From NCBI RefSeq assembly GCF_001704615.3, contig NZ_CP029397.2, positions 310,001-374,000 on the forward strand: a DNA stretch of 64,000 nucleotides. The letters are read 5' to 3'. Numbering within the stretch: the first letter of the stretch is position 1; each line of letters opens with the position of its first letter. The notes beneath the pieces are model-generated. The model had not been told where the DNA came from. It saw only the letters and a list, made by a program, of their open reading frames with translations, and made no database searches. The stretch is from Acinetobacter defluvii (GTDB lineage: Bacteria; Pseudomonadota; Gammaproteobacteria; Pseudomonadales; Moraxellaceae). Shown here piece after piece: positions 10,263 through 20,009 of this stretch. A program made the translations under genes and the position numbers.

Positions 10263-11729
10263 TTAACGGGCTTTTAACTGTTGAATAAGGTCATAAATAT
10301 GATGAATATTTAGACTTACTTTGGCACGGGTACAAGCCACGTACAATAAGCGCAGCTCTTCATCACTGATTTTATGTTCAAGTCCATTGATTTTAAACTG
10401 GTAATCATCTTCAAGATGTACCCGATTCCATTCCAAACCTTTGGCTTTATGGGCAGTCGAAATGACATAATCAGCTTGCTCTATCGGGGTGATTTTGGCA
10501 AGTGCTTTTTTAAGTGGATCTGTGCCATGATCATCGACCAGTTTAACTAAAGGTTTGATATCACTCCCATCATTGGTTTCACAATATTCATGTACATCAT
10601 GCCAAGAATTAAACCACGCCAGCTCAGGTACATCGGTAACACGTTTACCTTGTTTAAGCAAACTTGCGGCATCGACAAAACGATTTAAACGAGCATGGTC
10701 GGCTTGTAAGCTGACTTTGTCACCTTGTACTAAACCTGACAATAGCAATTCCATCGCACGGGCATTGGTACGGCATAAGATTGCATCACGCATTTTAGTA
10801 TGTGGTTTATTGACCACAGTCGATTTTAAGTCAGGGTTGCCTAACAACGGTACAGTTTCATTCAACGCACCCAATAAACTATTGGCAACTTCGGCAACAG
10901 ACTCACCAAAACGAAATGAAGTAGTCAGACGTGACTCAGGTAAAGGCATTTGTTGCATGGCATTGACTGCACCACGCCACGCATAGATTTGTTGGTGGGC
11001 ATCACCCACATAGATGACTTGAGTACTGCGTTGACGCAATAAAATCCCGAGCATCAACGGGTCAGCATCTTGCGCTTCATCAAACAACACATAATCGGCT
11101 GGAATAACTGGATCAGACAGTGCCCATAATTTTAAATAAATATCATGTCCAATACCTGCTTGATGATCTTGATCAATTGACTCCAACCAACGTCGTTCAA
11201 CTGCAGGATAAAGATGTTTTTGTAAGCTTTCTACATCATCAGGGTGTAACCAGTTTGGGGCTTGAATATGTCGAGGTGCGGGATACTGCGAGCTAGTCGA
11301 ACAGAAATAACTGACAGCATTGGCAACAAGACTCGCCAAGCGACTTGGCATCAGCACATATTTTTCATAACGTCCGCCCATCATGCGGCGTAGAGTGATC
11401 GGTTCTAAACGATATTCTTTGGCAATGAAACTTGGACTTAAGCGTGGCAAGCGAAGCTTATCGGTAACTCCACGTGGAACGCTGCGAAACGCCAAAGAGT
11501 GAAAAGTACGACAGTCGACATTACGATGAAATTTATGTTGTGCTTCACTGGCAATCGCTTTGTTAAATGCCAAATACATGCCACGACGCTGTGGCATGGC
11601 ATCACTGATCAGTTTTAACGTGGTGGTTTTCCCTGTGCCTGCATAAGCAATCACTTTAAAAGATTGACCTTTTTGAGCTTCTGCAATTGCAAAATTTTGT
11701 TCTGAGGTGGGTTTGAAAATATCAGGCAC
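10263..11729 (-). CDS. UvrD/REP-type superfamily 1 DNA helicase
   Basis: A single-polypeptide SF1 helicase of about 488 residues, shorter than UvrD or Rep (~700) and closer in size to FBH1-like helicases. Visible motifs in order are a Q-motif-like PTSEQNFAI, Walker A AYAGTGKTTTL, FHSLAFRSV (motif Ib region), Walker B VLFDEAQDADP, motif III VGDAHQQIYAWRGA, STAHKAKGLEW (motif V) and LLYVACTRAK (motif VI). The frame is open to a TTG at 11792, but the GTG at 11729 starts directly before the Q-motif and is preferred. It sits immediately upstream of the RecF-like ATPase. Role in repair or recombination is inferred from family membership. Confidence 0.82.
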   Translation of the reverse strand: MPDIFKPTSEQNFAIAEAQKGQSFKVIAYAGTGKTTTLKLISDAMPQRRGMYLAFNKAIASEAQHKFHRNVDCRTFHSLAFRSVPRGVTDKLRLPRLSPSFIAKEYRLEPITLRRMMGGRYEKYVLMPSRLASLVANAVSYFCSTSSQYPAPRHIQAPNWLHPDDVESLQKHLYPAVERRWLESIDQDHQAGIGHDIYLKLWALSDPVIPADYVLFDEAQDADPLMLGILLRQRSTQVIYVGDAHQQIYAWRGAVNAMQQMPLPESRLTTSFRFGESVAEVANSLLGALNETVPLLGNPDLKSTVVNKPHTKMRDAILCRTNARAMELLLSGLVQGDKVSLQADHARLNRFVDAASLLKQGKRVTDVPELAWFNSWHDVHEYCETNDGSDIKPLVKLVDDHGTDPLKKALAKITPIEQADYVISTAHKAKGLEWNRVHLEDDYQFKINGLEHKISDEELRLLYVACTRAKVSLNIHHIYDLIQQLKAR

Positions 11730-11870
11730 AGTATTAAAAATTCTTTGAATGATGCAAAAATGGAATACACCATCATAGCAAAAATTAACCAAGAAGAATG
11801 CTTAAATTTGATGAGAGTACTTCACCTAGCTTTGAGCGAACAGAAAAGAGCTTATTGAGGTGAATAGCAG

Positions 11871-12359
11871 TTATCGCTGAAATGCACGAGGTTTCTTTCT
11901 GCGAATATAAATGGTTTTATGCACTTCAGCGATTCTTGAGCCGGATTCATCAAAAATATTCAAGATATAAGAGCGATGCACAGGTGCAAAATTTTCAGCT
12001 AAAGATTTAACATGTTCAATTTCAGCAAAATCTAAGCGAATGTCTGCAAAAACTGTGCTACGTCCTGGTAGCAAAAATTGAATAGTCGCAGATTTATCCC
12101 AAACAATATATTTATCACCCAAATGATGCATCAAGATCAGCATATAAAATGGATCAATCATGGAATACAAACTACCGCCAAAATGCGTACCAACAATGTT
12201 TTGATTTTTATGCGTTAACGGCATTTTGACACGGACATAATAATTTTTCAGATCAATCTTTTCGATTTCGATCCCTGCACCTTTATAAGGTGAATAATGA
12301 TTCAGGAAAAATTTAGAGATAAATGGGATTGTCTGTAGTTTCTTGATAACGTTGATCAT
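11871..12359 (-). CDS. Hotdog-fold protein, DUF4442 / PaaI-like thioesterase
   Basis: A 163-residue soluble protein with the DUF4442 pattern: an N-terminal amphipathic helix, then NYYVRVKMPLTHKNQNIVGTHFGGSLYSMID (residues ~39–69), where GTHFGGSLYSM is the typical hotdog helix region. The reading frame also has a TTG two codons upstream, but the ATG at 12359 is the obvious start. Members are predicted acyl-CoA or acyl-ACP thioesterases with unknown substrates. It is divergent from the alpha/beta hydrolase at 12478. Confidence 0.72.
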   Translation of the reverse strand: MINVIKKLQTIPFISKFFLNHYSPYKGAGIEIEKIDLKNYYVRVKMPLTHKNQNIVGTHFGGSLYSMIDPFYMLILMHHLGDKYIVWDKSATIQFLLPGRSTVFADIRLDFAEIEHVKSLAENFAPVHRSYILNIFDESGSRIAEVHKTIYIRRKKPRAFQR

Positions 12360-12477
12360 GGTCAATTCTAGTTCGATATTTTTAGCTCATAATAAATAAT
12401 CAAAAGTGATGTGACATTGATCAAAATGCACAGTACAGTCATTGCAAAGTCAATGTGAAAACAAAAAAGGTATTTAA

Positions 12478-13350
12478 ATGCAAGCACAAACTCATTGGAT
12501 TTTAACGCAAGATCAACAAAAAATTTTTGCAAAAACATGGGGTAAGCCTGAAAAGCCTGCTTTGGTTTTGGTGCATGGTTACCCTGATAATCAAGAAGTA
12601 TGGGAACCGATCATTGAACAATTAGTCACAGATTTTTACATTGTGACTTATGATGTCCGTGGTGCAGGGCAGTCTTCAGTGGCAAAACGTATTCGTGATT
12701 ATGCCTTACCGCGTTTATCTTTGGACTTAGAATGTGTCGTCAATGAATTATTACCCAATCGGGCTTTTCATTTGGCAGCGCATGATTGGGGTTCGATTCA
12801 GTCGTGGGAATCCGTAACTGAAGCAAAATTCAAAGATCGTATTTTATCTTATACCACGATATCAGGACCGTGTTTAGACCATGCAGCGTTTTGGATGCGT
12901 GATCAGTTTTTAAATGAAAAAAGTAAATTTTTTAAACAATTATTTAAGTCTTGGTACATCGTAGTTTTTCAATTACCTGTAGTCGCACCCACCATTTGGC
13001 ATTTCTTTAATCCTGATCGTTGGGGCATGGTGCTGAGTCAATTGGAAAAAACCAAAGATTTACCATTAAATCCAAATATTTCTAAAGATGGTGAACATGG
13101 AATTGCATTGTATCGTGCCAACTTTGCGCCACGTTTGCTCAAACCTCGCCAGCGTCATGCAGTTTGTCCTGTGCAGGCTGTGGTATTAAAACGTGATAAG
13201 TTTGTCAGTCCAGAGCTAATTGATGAGATGCCGAAGTGGGTGGCGGATTTTGAACGTGTCGAAGTGGACGCAAACCATTGGGCTGTATTGAGTCGTCCAC
13301 AAGAAATTGCAAGGTATATTGCTGAGTTTGCCAACAAGAAGCAAGGTTAA
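12478..13350 (+). CDS. Alpha/beta-fold hydrolase, epoxide hydrolase/haloalkane dehalogenase-like
   Basis: A 290-residue alpha/beta hydrolase. The oxyanion-hole motif HGYPDN is at residues 34–39 and DVRGAGQSS at 59–67. The nucleophile elbow AAHDWGSIQSW carries Asp rather than Ser, as in epoxide hydrolases and haloalkane dehalogenases. The catalytic His is probably in VDANHWAVLSRP near the C-terminus. The substrate cannot be told from sequence. The ATG at 12478 follows AAAAAAGGTATTTAA, an acceptable ribosome-binding site. It is followed by a terminator at 13386–13431. Confidence 0.8.
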   Translation: MQAQTHWILTQDQQKIFAKTWGKPEKPALVLVHGYPDNQEVWEPIIEQLVTDFYIVTYDVRGAGQSSVAKRIRDYALPRLSLDLECVVNELLPNRAFHLAAHDWGSIQSWESVTEAKFKDRILSYTTISGPCLDHAAFWMRDQFLNEKSKFFKQLFKSWYIVVFQLPVVAPTIWHFFNPDRWGMVLSQLEKTKDLPLNPNISKDGEHGIALYRANFAPRLLKPRQRHAVCPVQAVVLKRDKFVSPELIDEMPKWVADFERVEVDANHWAVLSRPQEIARYIAEFANKKQG

Positions 13351-13385
13351 TGTACCCAAAAATAAGTTGAATAATAACTCGATAG

Positions 13386-13431
13386 AAGGGGGTAATTTTA
13401 TCCAGAATCTCTGTTAAAATGCCCCCTTTTT
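13386..13431 (+). terminator. Terminator-like hairpin directly before the NhaC-type gene
   Basis: AAGGGGG (13386–13392) pairs with CCCCCTT (13422–13428), extended by ATTTTA/TAAAAT, and is followed by a T run. It is 35 bp after the hydrolase stop and ends only 17 bp before the next start codon. Confidence 0.75.
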
Positions 13432-13447
13432 CTATTCATCTCATCTT

Positions 13448-14815
13448 ATGATCGCAATTATTGCTGCTATTGTAGTCATGTTTGGACTAGCTTTAGCTCG
13501 TGTACCTGTGGTTTTTGCCTTAATTATAGGTGCAATGACAGGCGGACTATTGGCAGGGCTTGGGTTACAAGGAACTTTAGAAGCTTTTAATAATGGTTTG
13601 GGTGGTGGTGCAAAAATTGCACTTGCTTATGGTGTATTAGGTGCTTTTGCTGTCGCACTGGCGAAATCAGGCTTACCTGATTTATTGGCGTACAAACTTA
13701 TTAAGGCATTAAAAGCAGATGCCAATGCATCAGCACAGAAAACAGTGAAGTTTGTAATTTTCTTTACCATTGCATTAGCTGCCATTTCTTCACAAAATTT
13801 AATTCCTGTGCATATCGCATTTATTCCAGTACTTATTCCCCCCTTATTGAGCGTGTTTAATCACTTAAACTTAGATCGTCGGGCTGTTGCGTGTTTGTTG
13901 ACTTTTGGCTTATGTGCAACCTATATGTTAGTACCAGTAGGGTTTGGTGCAATTTTCTTAAATGATATATTAGGTCAAAACATTAACACTTTTGGTAAAC
14001 CTTATGGATTTGCTATTACTTATGATCAAATTCCAAAAGCAATGGCAATCCCCGTCTTGGGTATGTTTGTGGGTTTATTATTTGCATTATTTGTCAGTTA
14101 TCGTAAGCCAAGACATTATCAAGACATTCAAGTTGAAAATAAAACACAAAAAATTGCAGATGAAGTCAAAGCAGGTCAGGATGGAAAACCACAGATTGCA
14201 ACTTTTACATTGATCATGGCACTGTTTGCAATAGTCGCCACCTTGTCCGTACAGCTATATTCAGAATCTATGATTTTAGCGGGTTTGGTGGGTGTTGCGA
14301 TCTTAAGTTGTGCCGGTATCTTTAAGTGGAATGAGGCAGATGATGTCATTGTTTCAGGTATGCGTATGATGGCTTTGGTGGGTTTTATCATGATCTCAGC
14401 ACAAGGTTTTGCATCTGTGATAGAGGCAACAAATCAAGTTCCTACCTTAGTTGCGGCATCGGTTGAGTGGATAGGTAACAGTAAAGGACTGGCTGCGATT
14501 TTGATGCTTTTGATTGGTTTGTTGATTACTTTAGGCATTGGTTCTTCCTTCTCTACTGTGCCAATTTTAGCCATTATCTATGTGCCTTTATGTATCCAAT
14601 TTGGATTCAGTCCAATGGCAACGATTGCCATTATTGGTACAGCAGCAGCATTAGGGGATGCAGGTTCGCCAGCTTCTGATTCAACTTTAGGACCGACAGC
14701 GGGTTTAGGTGTGGATGGTCAACATGATCATATGAAAGACAGTGTTGTTCCTACCTTTTTACACTTTAATATTCCATTATTGATCTTTGGTTGGGTTGCA
14801 GCAATGGTACTTTAA
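13448..14815 (+). CDS. Na+/H+ antiporter family transporter (NhaC-type)
   Basis: A 455-residue inner-membrane protein with about 11–12 hydrophobic segments and the N-terminal extension typical of the PF13726/PF03553 NhaC-related group. Conserved patches include ISSQNLIPVHIAFIPVLIPPLL, FGAIFLNDILG and the C-terminal GTAAALGDAGSPASDSTLGPTAGL region. Some relatives are thought to carry amino acids rather than sodium, so the substrate is open. The start is well fixed by the N-terminal alignment, yet the bases before it (ctattcatctcatctt) contain no Shine-Dalgarno sequence, and a terminator hairpin lies 17 bp upstream. Confidence 0.85.
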   Translation: MIAIIAAIVVMFGLALARVPVVFALIIGAMTGGLLAGLGLQGTLEAFNNGLGGGAKIALAYGVLGAFAVALAKSGLPDLLAYKLIKALKADANASAQKTVKFVIFFTIALAAISSQNLIPVHIAFIPVLIPPLLSVFNHLNLDRRAVACLLTFGLCATYMLVPVGFGAIFLNDILGQNINTFGKPYGFAITYDQIPKAMAIPVLGMFVGLLFALFVSYRKPRHYQDIQVENKTQKIADEVKAGQDGKPQIATFTLIMALFAIVATLSVQLYSESMILAGLVGVAILSCAGIFKWNEADDVIVSGMRMMALVGFIMISAQGFASVIEATNQVPTLVAASVEWIGNSKGLAAILMLLIGLLITLGIGSSFSTVPILAIIYVPLCIQFGFSPMATIAIIGTAAALGDAGSPASDSTLGPTAGLGVDGQHDHMKDSVVPTFLHFNIPLLIFGWVAAMVL

Positions 14816-15133
14816 TCTCTAAAAACGTTCTAAATCATGATGACATCTTATCAATTTTTCGTTTATAAAAATGAGAATTGTTTGCAAAGATGTCGTCATT
14901 ATTAATATAATGATTTAATAATAAAAGCATATAACTATTAAATATAAGCAATATTAAAGTTTAGTAATTAGGTTGGAATTAAAACCAACTTGTAAACTAT
15001 GATTTAAAATAAAATTAAATTATAATCAATACCTTAAAAATAATATTACAAAATATTTAAAAATGTGACTTGCAACATAATTAAATGCTGTGTTTAATAA
15101 TGCTAAGGTTTATTTTTTACTTGGGGTATTAAA
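14816..15133. other. Intergenic region with long stem-loop
   Basis: This is 318 bp of AT-rich sequence between the NhaC-type gene and ompW. A 63-nt stem-loop occupies 14837–14899: a 13-bp outer stem with one G·U pair in plus-strand RNA, and a possible inner CAATT/AATTG stem. No T run follows it. The rest presumably holds the ompW promoter. No ORF was seen. Confidence 0.5.
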
Positions 15134-15721
15134 ATGTTAAAACAAATTGCTCTAGTCTCTTTAATGGGAATTTCAACTTTATCTTTTGCGGATTGGCAAG
15201 TAAAAGTAGGTGGCTCTGTTATTTCTCCTACTCAAGATACAAATACAGCTTTAGGTGTGGTGAAAGCCGATCATGAGTTCGCATTTACGCCTTCAGTAGA
15301 ATATATCTTTGGTGAAACTCCATTCTCTGCTGAAGTGTTATTGGCAGCACCAATTGGTCATGATGTTTTATTAGACGGTAATAAAGCTGCAAAAATTAAA
15401 CATCTTCCACCAACAGTAACTTTTAAATATAATTTGAATAACTCTTCTCCATTCACACCTTATATTGGTGTCGGTGGTACAGCTTTTATTGCATGGGATG
15501 AGTCTGGTGCTGCGAAGAAAGTCAAAGAAGACTTTGGTTTTGCAGGTCAGATTGGGGTGAACTTTAAACCTGCTGATGCGAAAAACTGGGGGGTATTCTT
15601 TGATGCCCGTTATGCACAATTGAGTCCAGAAGTGACTTTAATTGATGAGTTAGGTGGTGGTAAATTTGATTTAGATATCGACCCAATGGTATATACACTG
15701 GGTTATAGCTACAGATTCTAA
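15134..15721 (+). CDS. ompW: OmpW-family outer membrane protein
   Basis: A 195-residue outer-membrane beta-barrel with a signal peptide cleaved after SFA (residue ~19). Family marks are ADHEFAFTPSVEYIF, LPPTVTFKYNL, TPYIGVGGTAFIAWDE and the terminal aromatic LGYSYRF that guides barrel assembly. OmpW forms an eight-stranded barrel with a hydrophobic channel. The gene stands alone and ends at a perfect palindromic terminator. Length is slightly below the usual ~200–210 residues. Confidence 0.88.
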   Translation: MLKQIALVSLMGISTLSFADWQVKVGGSVISPTQDTNTALGVVKADHEFAFTPSVEYIFGETPFSAEVLLAAPIGHDVLLDGNKAAKIKHLPPTVTFKYNLNNSSPFTPYIGVGGTAFIAWDESGAAKKVKEDFGFAGQIGVNFKPADAKNWGVFFDARYAQLSPEVTLIDELGGGKFDLDIDPMVYTLGYSYRF

Positions 15722-15746
15722 GTTTTAGAATTAAGCTGTTCCTTAA

Positions 15747-15774
15747 AAACCTCAGATTAATCTGAGGTTTTTTT
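15747..15774. terminator. Terminator after ompW
   Basis: AAACCTCAGATTAATCTGAGGTTT is a perfect palindrome followed by T residues. It starts 25 bp after the ompW stop. Confidence 0.9.
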
Positions 15775-15892
15775 ATGAAATAGACTTAAGAAATTAAGTT
15801 GAAAATTACCAGAATGAGACAAAAAATCATATTCAAAAACAGTGAAGTTTCTTATGATTAATCAAATAACTTTTGAAAAGAGCACTGTGAAA

Positions 15893-16243
15893 ATGACGAA
15901 TAAATTTTTAGGTATGGCTGTGCTTTTAAATGGCTTATTTTTATTTTCAAATGTCCATGCAGCAAGTTTTAAATGCGAAAATGCAAAAACCAAAACAGAA
16001 CATGCAATTTGCGAACATCGTACATTAAATGATGCTGATGTCAAAATGGCAACAACCTATAACATCATTAAACGTTTAGTGCCCATGGGAACACGTAGTG
16101 CGATTCAAGATCAACAAGTCAAATGGTTACGTTTACGTGATCAATGCCAAGACAATGTAACGTGTTTGAGTGATGTCTATAAAATGCGTCAACAAAAACT
16201 TGATATATACATGGAGCGTGTCTATCAACAAGGACCATTTTAA
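15893..16243 (+). CDS. Small secreted LprI/DUF1311-like protein
   Basis: A 116-residue precursor with a signal peptide (MTNKFLGMAVLLNGLFLF...VHA). The frame is open upstream to a GTG at 15842 and an ATG at 15854, but only the ATG at 15893 puts the hydrophobic core at the N-terminus. The mature part has four cysteines (KCENAKTKTEHAICEH and RDQCQDNVTCLSDVY) and the WLRLRDQC pattern of the lysozyme-inhibitor LprI / DUF1311 family. It probably resides in the periplasm with two disulfides. Whether it inhibits lysozyme is inference from the family name only. Confidence 0.7.
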   Translation: MTNKFLGMAVLLNGLFLFSNVHAASFKCENAKTKTEHAICEHRTLNDADVKMATTYNIIKRLVPMGTRSAIQDQQVKWLRLRDQCQDNVTCLSDVYKMRQQKLDIYMERVYQQGPF

Positions 16244-16334
16244 ATTTTTTTAGTTTATCCTATTGAAATATTCTTAAGTCACTCCATTTCTAAAGCATTC
16301 AATAAAAAAGTGTTATGAGTTTAAGGAGTGATTT

Positions 16335-18254
16335 ATGAGTGAGCAAAGCGCACAAAAGCATAGTTTCCAAGCTGAGGTTGCACAGCTTTTACATTTGGTG
16401 ACACATTCACTTTATTCAAACCCTGAAATTTTCCTACGTGAATTGATTTCAAATGCTTCAGATGCATGTGATAAATTGCGTTTTGAAGGGATTAACCATC
16501 CTGATTATTATGAAAATGATCCAAATTTGCATGTCCGTGTCAGCTTAGATAAAGAGGCAAAGACGATTACCATTTCTGACAATGGGATTGGTCTAACTCA
16601 ACAAGAAGCGATTGATAACCTAGGAACCATTGCAAAATCGGGTACCAAAGACTTTATGTCCAAACTCACTGGCGATCAGAAATCTGATGCACAGTTGATT
16701 GGTCAGTTTGGTGTAGGTTTTTATTCAGGCTTTATCGTTGCTGAAAAAATTACAGTAGAATCACGCCGTGCAGGTGAACTAGCGACTGATGGTGTACGTT
16801 GGATTAGCGCAGGAACAGGTGATTTTGAAGTTGAGCAAATCAACAAAGAGAGTCGTGGTACAGACATTATTTTGCATTTACGTGATGATGCACTTGAATA
16901 TTTAGAATCTTATAAAGTTAAACAAATCATCAATAAATATTCGGATCACATCAGCTTGCCAATCGAGATGCAAAAAGAAGTATGGCAGGAAGAAGAGGTT
17001 GCTGAAGGTGAAGAGCCTAAAGGCGGTCAGTATGTGAAAACTGATGAATGGGAAGCGATTAATTCTGCAAGTGCGTTGTGGACCCGTAACAAAAATGAGA
17101 TCAGCGAAGAGCAATATGTTGATTTCTACAAAAATTTAACGCATGACTTTGAAGCACCTCTGGCATGGGCGCATAACCGTGTCGAAGGTAGTACGGAATA
17201 TACGCAATTGCTTTATGTGCCGAGCAAAGCACCAGGTAATATTTTCACACGTGAAGCCAAAGCAGGCATTAAACTCTATGTAAAACGTGTTTTTATTATG
17301 GATGATGCGGATAACTTGATTCCAAATTATTTGCGTTTCGTACAAGGTGTGGTCGATAGTGCGGATCTTCCGCTTAACGTTAGCCGTGAACTTTTACAAG
17401 AAAGTCGTGATGTTAAAACCATTCGTGAAGGAAATACTCGCCGTATTCTCACCATGTTGGATGGGTTGGCAAAATCAGAAGATGAAAAAGACCAAGAGAA
17501 ATTCAAAACCTTCTATGCTGAATTTGGTTCAGTAATTAAAGAGGGCTTGGGCGAGGACTTTGCTAATCGTGAACGTATTTTAAAATTATTGCGCTTTGCA
17601 ACATCGACCAATGATGAGGTGTCGACTTCACTAGAAGCTTATAAAGCACGTATGAAAGAAGGGCAAAAAGCCATTTATTACGTGACGGCAGATAGCTTGG
17701 TAGCAGCGAAAAACTCACCACAACTGGAATTGTTCCGTAAAAAAGGCATCGAAGTTTTGCTTATGGCAGATCGTGTGGATGAATGGGCAATGGAGTTCGT
17801 GCATGAGTTTGATGGCACGCCAATGCAAAACGTGGCAAAAGGTGCAGTTGATCTTGGTGATTTACAAGATGCTGAAGAGAAGAAAGCACTTGAAGCAGCT
17901 GCAGAGCAGTTTAAACCTGTCGTTGAAAAATTGTCTGATTCACTTAAAGCCAAAACCAAAGAAGTACGTGTAACGACACGTTTGGTGGATTCTCCTGCAT
18001 GTTTAGTGACCAGTGAAGGTGAGCTTTCTCCACAATTGATACGTATGTTGAAACAAGCAGGACAAGCTGTTCCGGAGTCAAAACCGATTCTTGAAATTAA
18101 TCCAGAGCATCCATTGGTAAAAAAATTGGAAGGTTCAGCACAATTTGATGATCTTGCCAACGTGATCTTTGATCAAGCGGTGATTGCAGAAGGTGGTTTA
18201 CCTGATGACCCTGCGGAATATGTAAAACGTATTAATAATTTATTGTTAAAATAA
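16335..18254 (+). CDS. htpG: Molecular chaperone HtpG (Hsp90)
   Basis: A 639-residue bacterial Hsp90, normal length. The GHKL ATP-binding motifs are visible: [16 protein letters not shown] (N-box), SDNGIGLT, and [17 protein letters not shown] with the ATP lid. The middle-domain catalytic arginine region [17 protein letters not shown] is intact, as is the C-terminal dimerisation domain. The ATG at 16335 follows AAGGAGTGATTT, a strong ribosome-binding site. It is monocistronic, with a terminator at 18273–18299. It is an ATP-dependent chaperone of the cytosol. Confidence 0.98.
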   Translation: MSEQSAQKHSFQAEVAQLLHLVTHSLYSNPEIFLRELISNASDACDKLRFEGINHPDYYENDPNLHVRVSLDKEAKTITISDNGIGLTQQEAIDNLGTIAKSGTKDFMSKLTGDQKSDAQLIGQFGVGFYSGFIVAEKITVESRRAGELATDGVRWISAGTGDFEVEQINKESRGTDIILHLRDDALEYLESYKVKQIINKYSDHISLPIEMQKEVWQEEEVAEGEEPKGGQYVKTDEWEAINSASALWTRNKNEISEEQYVDFYKNLTHDFEAPLAWAHNRVEGSTEYTQLLYVPSKAPGNIFTREAKAGIKLYVKRVFIMDDADNLIPNYLRFVQGVVDSADLPLNVSRELLQESRDVKTIREGNTRRILTMLDGLAKSEDEKDQEKFKTFYAEFGSVIKEGLGEDFANRERILKLLRFATSTNDEVSTSLEAYKARMKEGQKAIYYVTADSLVAAKNSPQLELFRKKGIEVLLMADRVDEWAMEFVHEFDGTPMQNVAKGAVDLGDLQDAEEKKALEAAAEQFKPVVEKLSDSLKAKTKEVRVTTRLVDSPACLVTSEGELSPQLIRMLKQAGQAVPESKPILEINPEHPLVKKLEGSAQFDDLANVIFDQAVIAEGGLPDDPAEYVKRINNLLLK

Positions 18255-18272
18255 GCAATGCTGCTGAAAAAG

Positions 18273-18299
18273 AGCCTGTCGTGAGCGATGGGCTTTTTT
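18273..18299 (+). terminator. Terminator after htpG
   Basis: AGCCtgTCGtgagCGAtgGGCT forms a stem with two wobble pairs and is followed by six T. It is 18 bp after the htpG stop. Confidence 0.8.
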
Positions 18300-18413
18300 A
18301 TGTGCTGGCGTTATTTTTTGTTGAAAAATTAGATGAAAAAAATACAATTGTGGATAACATAAAAACATGAGTGGATAAGTCTTTACTTATCCACAGATCA
18401 TTAAAATCACGCT

Positions 18414-19553
18414 TTAAAATAATGCTTCTAAACGGACTAAAGTACTTAAATAATGACTTTTGTCTTCACGGTGATCATTAAAGTAGTTTAAATCGCCTTG
18501 AATATAAAACCATTCACGTCCTAAAGGTTGACGCCAAGAAACAAAGGGTCCCCAACTATTTAAACGCAAATCGTCATTATTATAAAAACCACCTGTATAA
18601 ATACCATAGTTAAAGCGGTTGCCTTTAAAAAATTGATGTTGGCGATAAGTACGATTATCCCAAGTTAAATCATCATCTTGCTCATCAGCGTAGGTTAAAT
18701 TCAATTGATTAGATAAAAAGGCTTGATTAGGACGCGCATGGGTTAATTCTAAATTTGTCCGTAGATAATTTTCACTATCGATGCCATAACGATAAATTTG
18801 CTCAGCATGGAAGGTGAAATCATGACTGAGTTGCCAGTCTTTCTCTGCTTTTAAGCGTGCGTAAATATCATCACCAGAGCGAATACCAAGGTCTGCATCT
18901 ACATCAAAAGGTAATTTCTTCGATAACTGTGACCAACGTAATGCAATGGAACTATTGTCATCACGGATACGTTTACCATCTACGGATTTATCTGGATTGC
19001 CGCTTGGGTTTTCATTGGTAATGGCAATATTATTTGTTATTTCATTGTCTAAGGAGTCATCACCAAAAACCAGACTCAGACGATTTTCTAATGCGGGTAA
19101 TTTTATTTTCCCTCGAATACGCGGTTTGATATCATAACCATCATGTTCATTCCAACGATTATCGAGCAAAATTCGTAAAGTGGCTGACGCTGGATCATTT
19201 GGATCGCTTTCACCAAACCAATTATTCATACGAGTAGCTGTTCGATCCGCCCAATTTCGAACACCTTTTTGCTTTTGATCCATCCATGTGGCATTTTCTG
19301 TTTGCTGTGTAGAAGGGACAATAGGCTCATCCGATTCTTCTGGTAAAACAGTAGGCGTGGCATCTAATAACTTTGGAATATATTCTAATACATTAAAATC
19401 ACCTTCAAACTGTGGCGAAGGGATATAAATTGGTGCAGTATTTGTGCTCGTCGTTGAGTTTGTATTTTGCGCATAACCATACGTACTCGCTAGACAAACA
19501 AGTAAAAGGATAGAGCTTTTATAAAATGGAACTGAGTATATAATTTTTTCCAT
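18414..19553 (-). CDS. Putative outer-membrane beta-barrel protein, unknown function
   Basis: About 379 residues from the ATG at 19553, which starts a signal peptide (MEKIIYSVPFYKSSILLLVC...YGYAQ). The longer open frame to 19649 would bury that signal and is not preferred. After a low-complexity T/N/P linker, the mature protein alternates polar and aromatic residues in strands of 8–12 residues (for example DLGIRSGDDIYARLKAEKDW and FTFHAEQIYRYG) and ends with LVRLEALF, whose terminal Phe suits barrel insertion by BAM. I do not recognise a named family. It is monocistronic. Outer-membrane location is inferred from these patterns. Confidence 0.65.
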   Translation of the reverse strand: MEKIIYSVPFYKSSILLLVCLASTYGYAQNTNSTTSTNTAPIYIPSPQFEGDFNVLEYIPKLLDATPTVLPEESDEPIVPSTQQTENATWMDQKQKGVRNWADRTATRMNNWFGESDPNDPASATLRILLDNRWNEHDGYDIKPRIRGKIKLPALENRLSLVFGDDSLDNEITNNIAITNENPSGNPDKSVDGKRIRDDNSSIALRWSQLSKKLPFDVDADLGIRSGDDIYARLKAEKDWQLSHDFTFHAEQIYRYGIDSENYLRTNLELTHARPNQAFLSNQLNLTYADEQDDDLTWDNRTYRQHQFFKGNRFNYGIYTGGFYNNDDLRLNSWGPFVSWRQPLGREWFYIQGDLNYFNDHREDKSHYLSTLVRLEALF

Positions 19554-19719
19554 AATGTTCTGTATCCAACTATTTGATTTAAAATATAAATATGGGTTCA
19601 GTCCGATCATTAGGATGAATACAGAAATTATAGTTGATTTTTCAAGCAAGTAATGAATATTTTCTTACAATTTACCTGTCGATTACAAAATTAGAACCTT
19701 CACTGAAATGCAGACTATA

Positions 19720-19752
19720 AAAAACCTCTTCTATTTAGATAGAAGAGGTTTG
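19720..19752. terminator. Terminator downstream of the glycine-zipper gene
   Basis: AAACCTCTTCTAT and ATAGAAGAGGTTT pair around a 4-nt loop. Read on the minus strand the stem is followed by a run of T, placing it about 25 bp after the small gene at 19776–20009. Confidence 0.85.
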
Positions 19753-19775
19753 GTTGATTGTACAAATTTTAAAAG

Positions 19776-20009
19776 CTAAGCGGAATGAGGACAATATTTC
19801 TTTTCATAAACTTTGCCTGCAATACCACCCACCAATGCACCACTAAATGTGCCAAATACAGGAAGAATACTCCCCGCAACTGCACCAATTAATGCACCTT
19901 TAACAGTCGGTGAGAAACGTGATTTTTTATTGGGCTGGGCATTTTCTGTATGGGAAGAATTATTTGAATCTGTCGTCAATAGTTCTGAATTTGGGTTTGT
20001 ATCAGTCAT
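19776..20009 (-). CDS. Small protein with glycine-zipper segment
   Basis: A 77-residue protein. The first ~30 residues are polar, rich in S, T and N. Residues ~38–66 (GALIGAVAGSILPVFGTFSG and on) form a glycine-zipper-like hydrophobic stretch with GxxxG spacing, which often packs in membranes or oligomers. No signal peptide precedes it, and a lone Cys is near the C-terminus. A terminator follows, so it looks like a real monocistronic gene. Function unknown. Confidence 0.6.
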   Translation of the reverse strand: MTDTNPNSELLTTDSNNSSHTENAQPNKKSRFSPTVKGALIGAVAGSILPVFGTFSGALVGGIAGKVYEKKYCPHSA

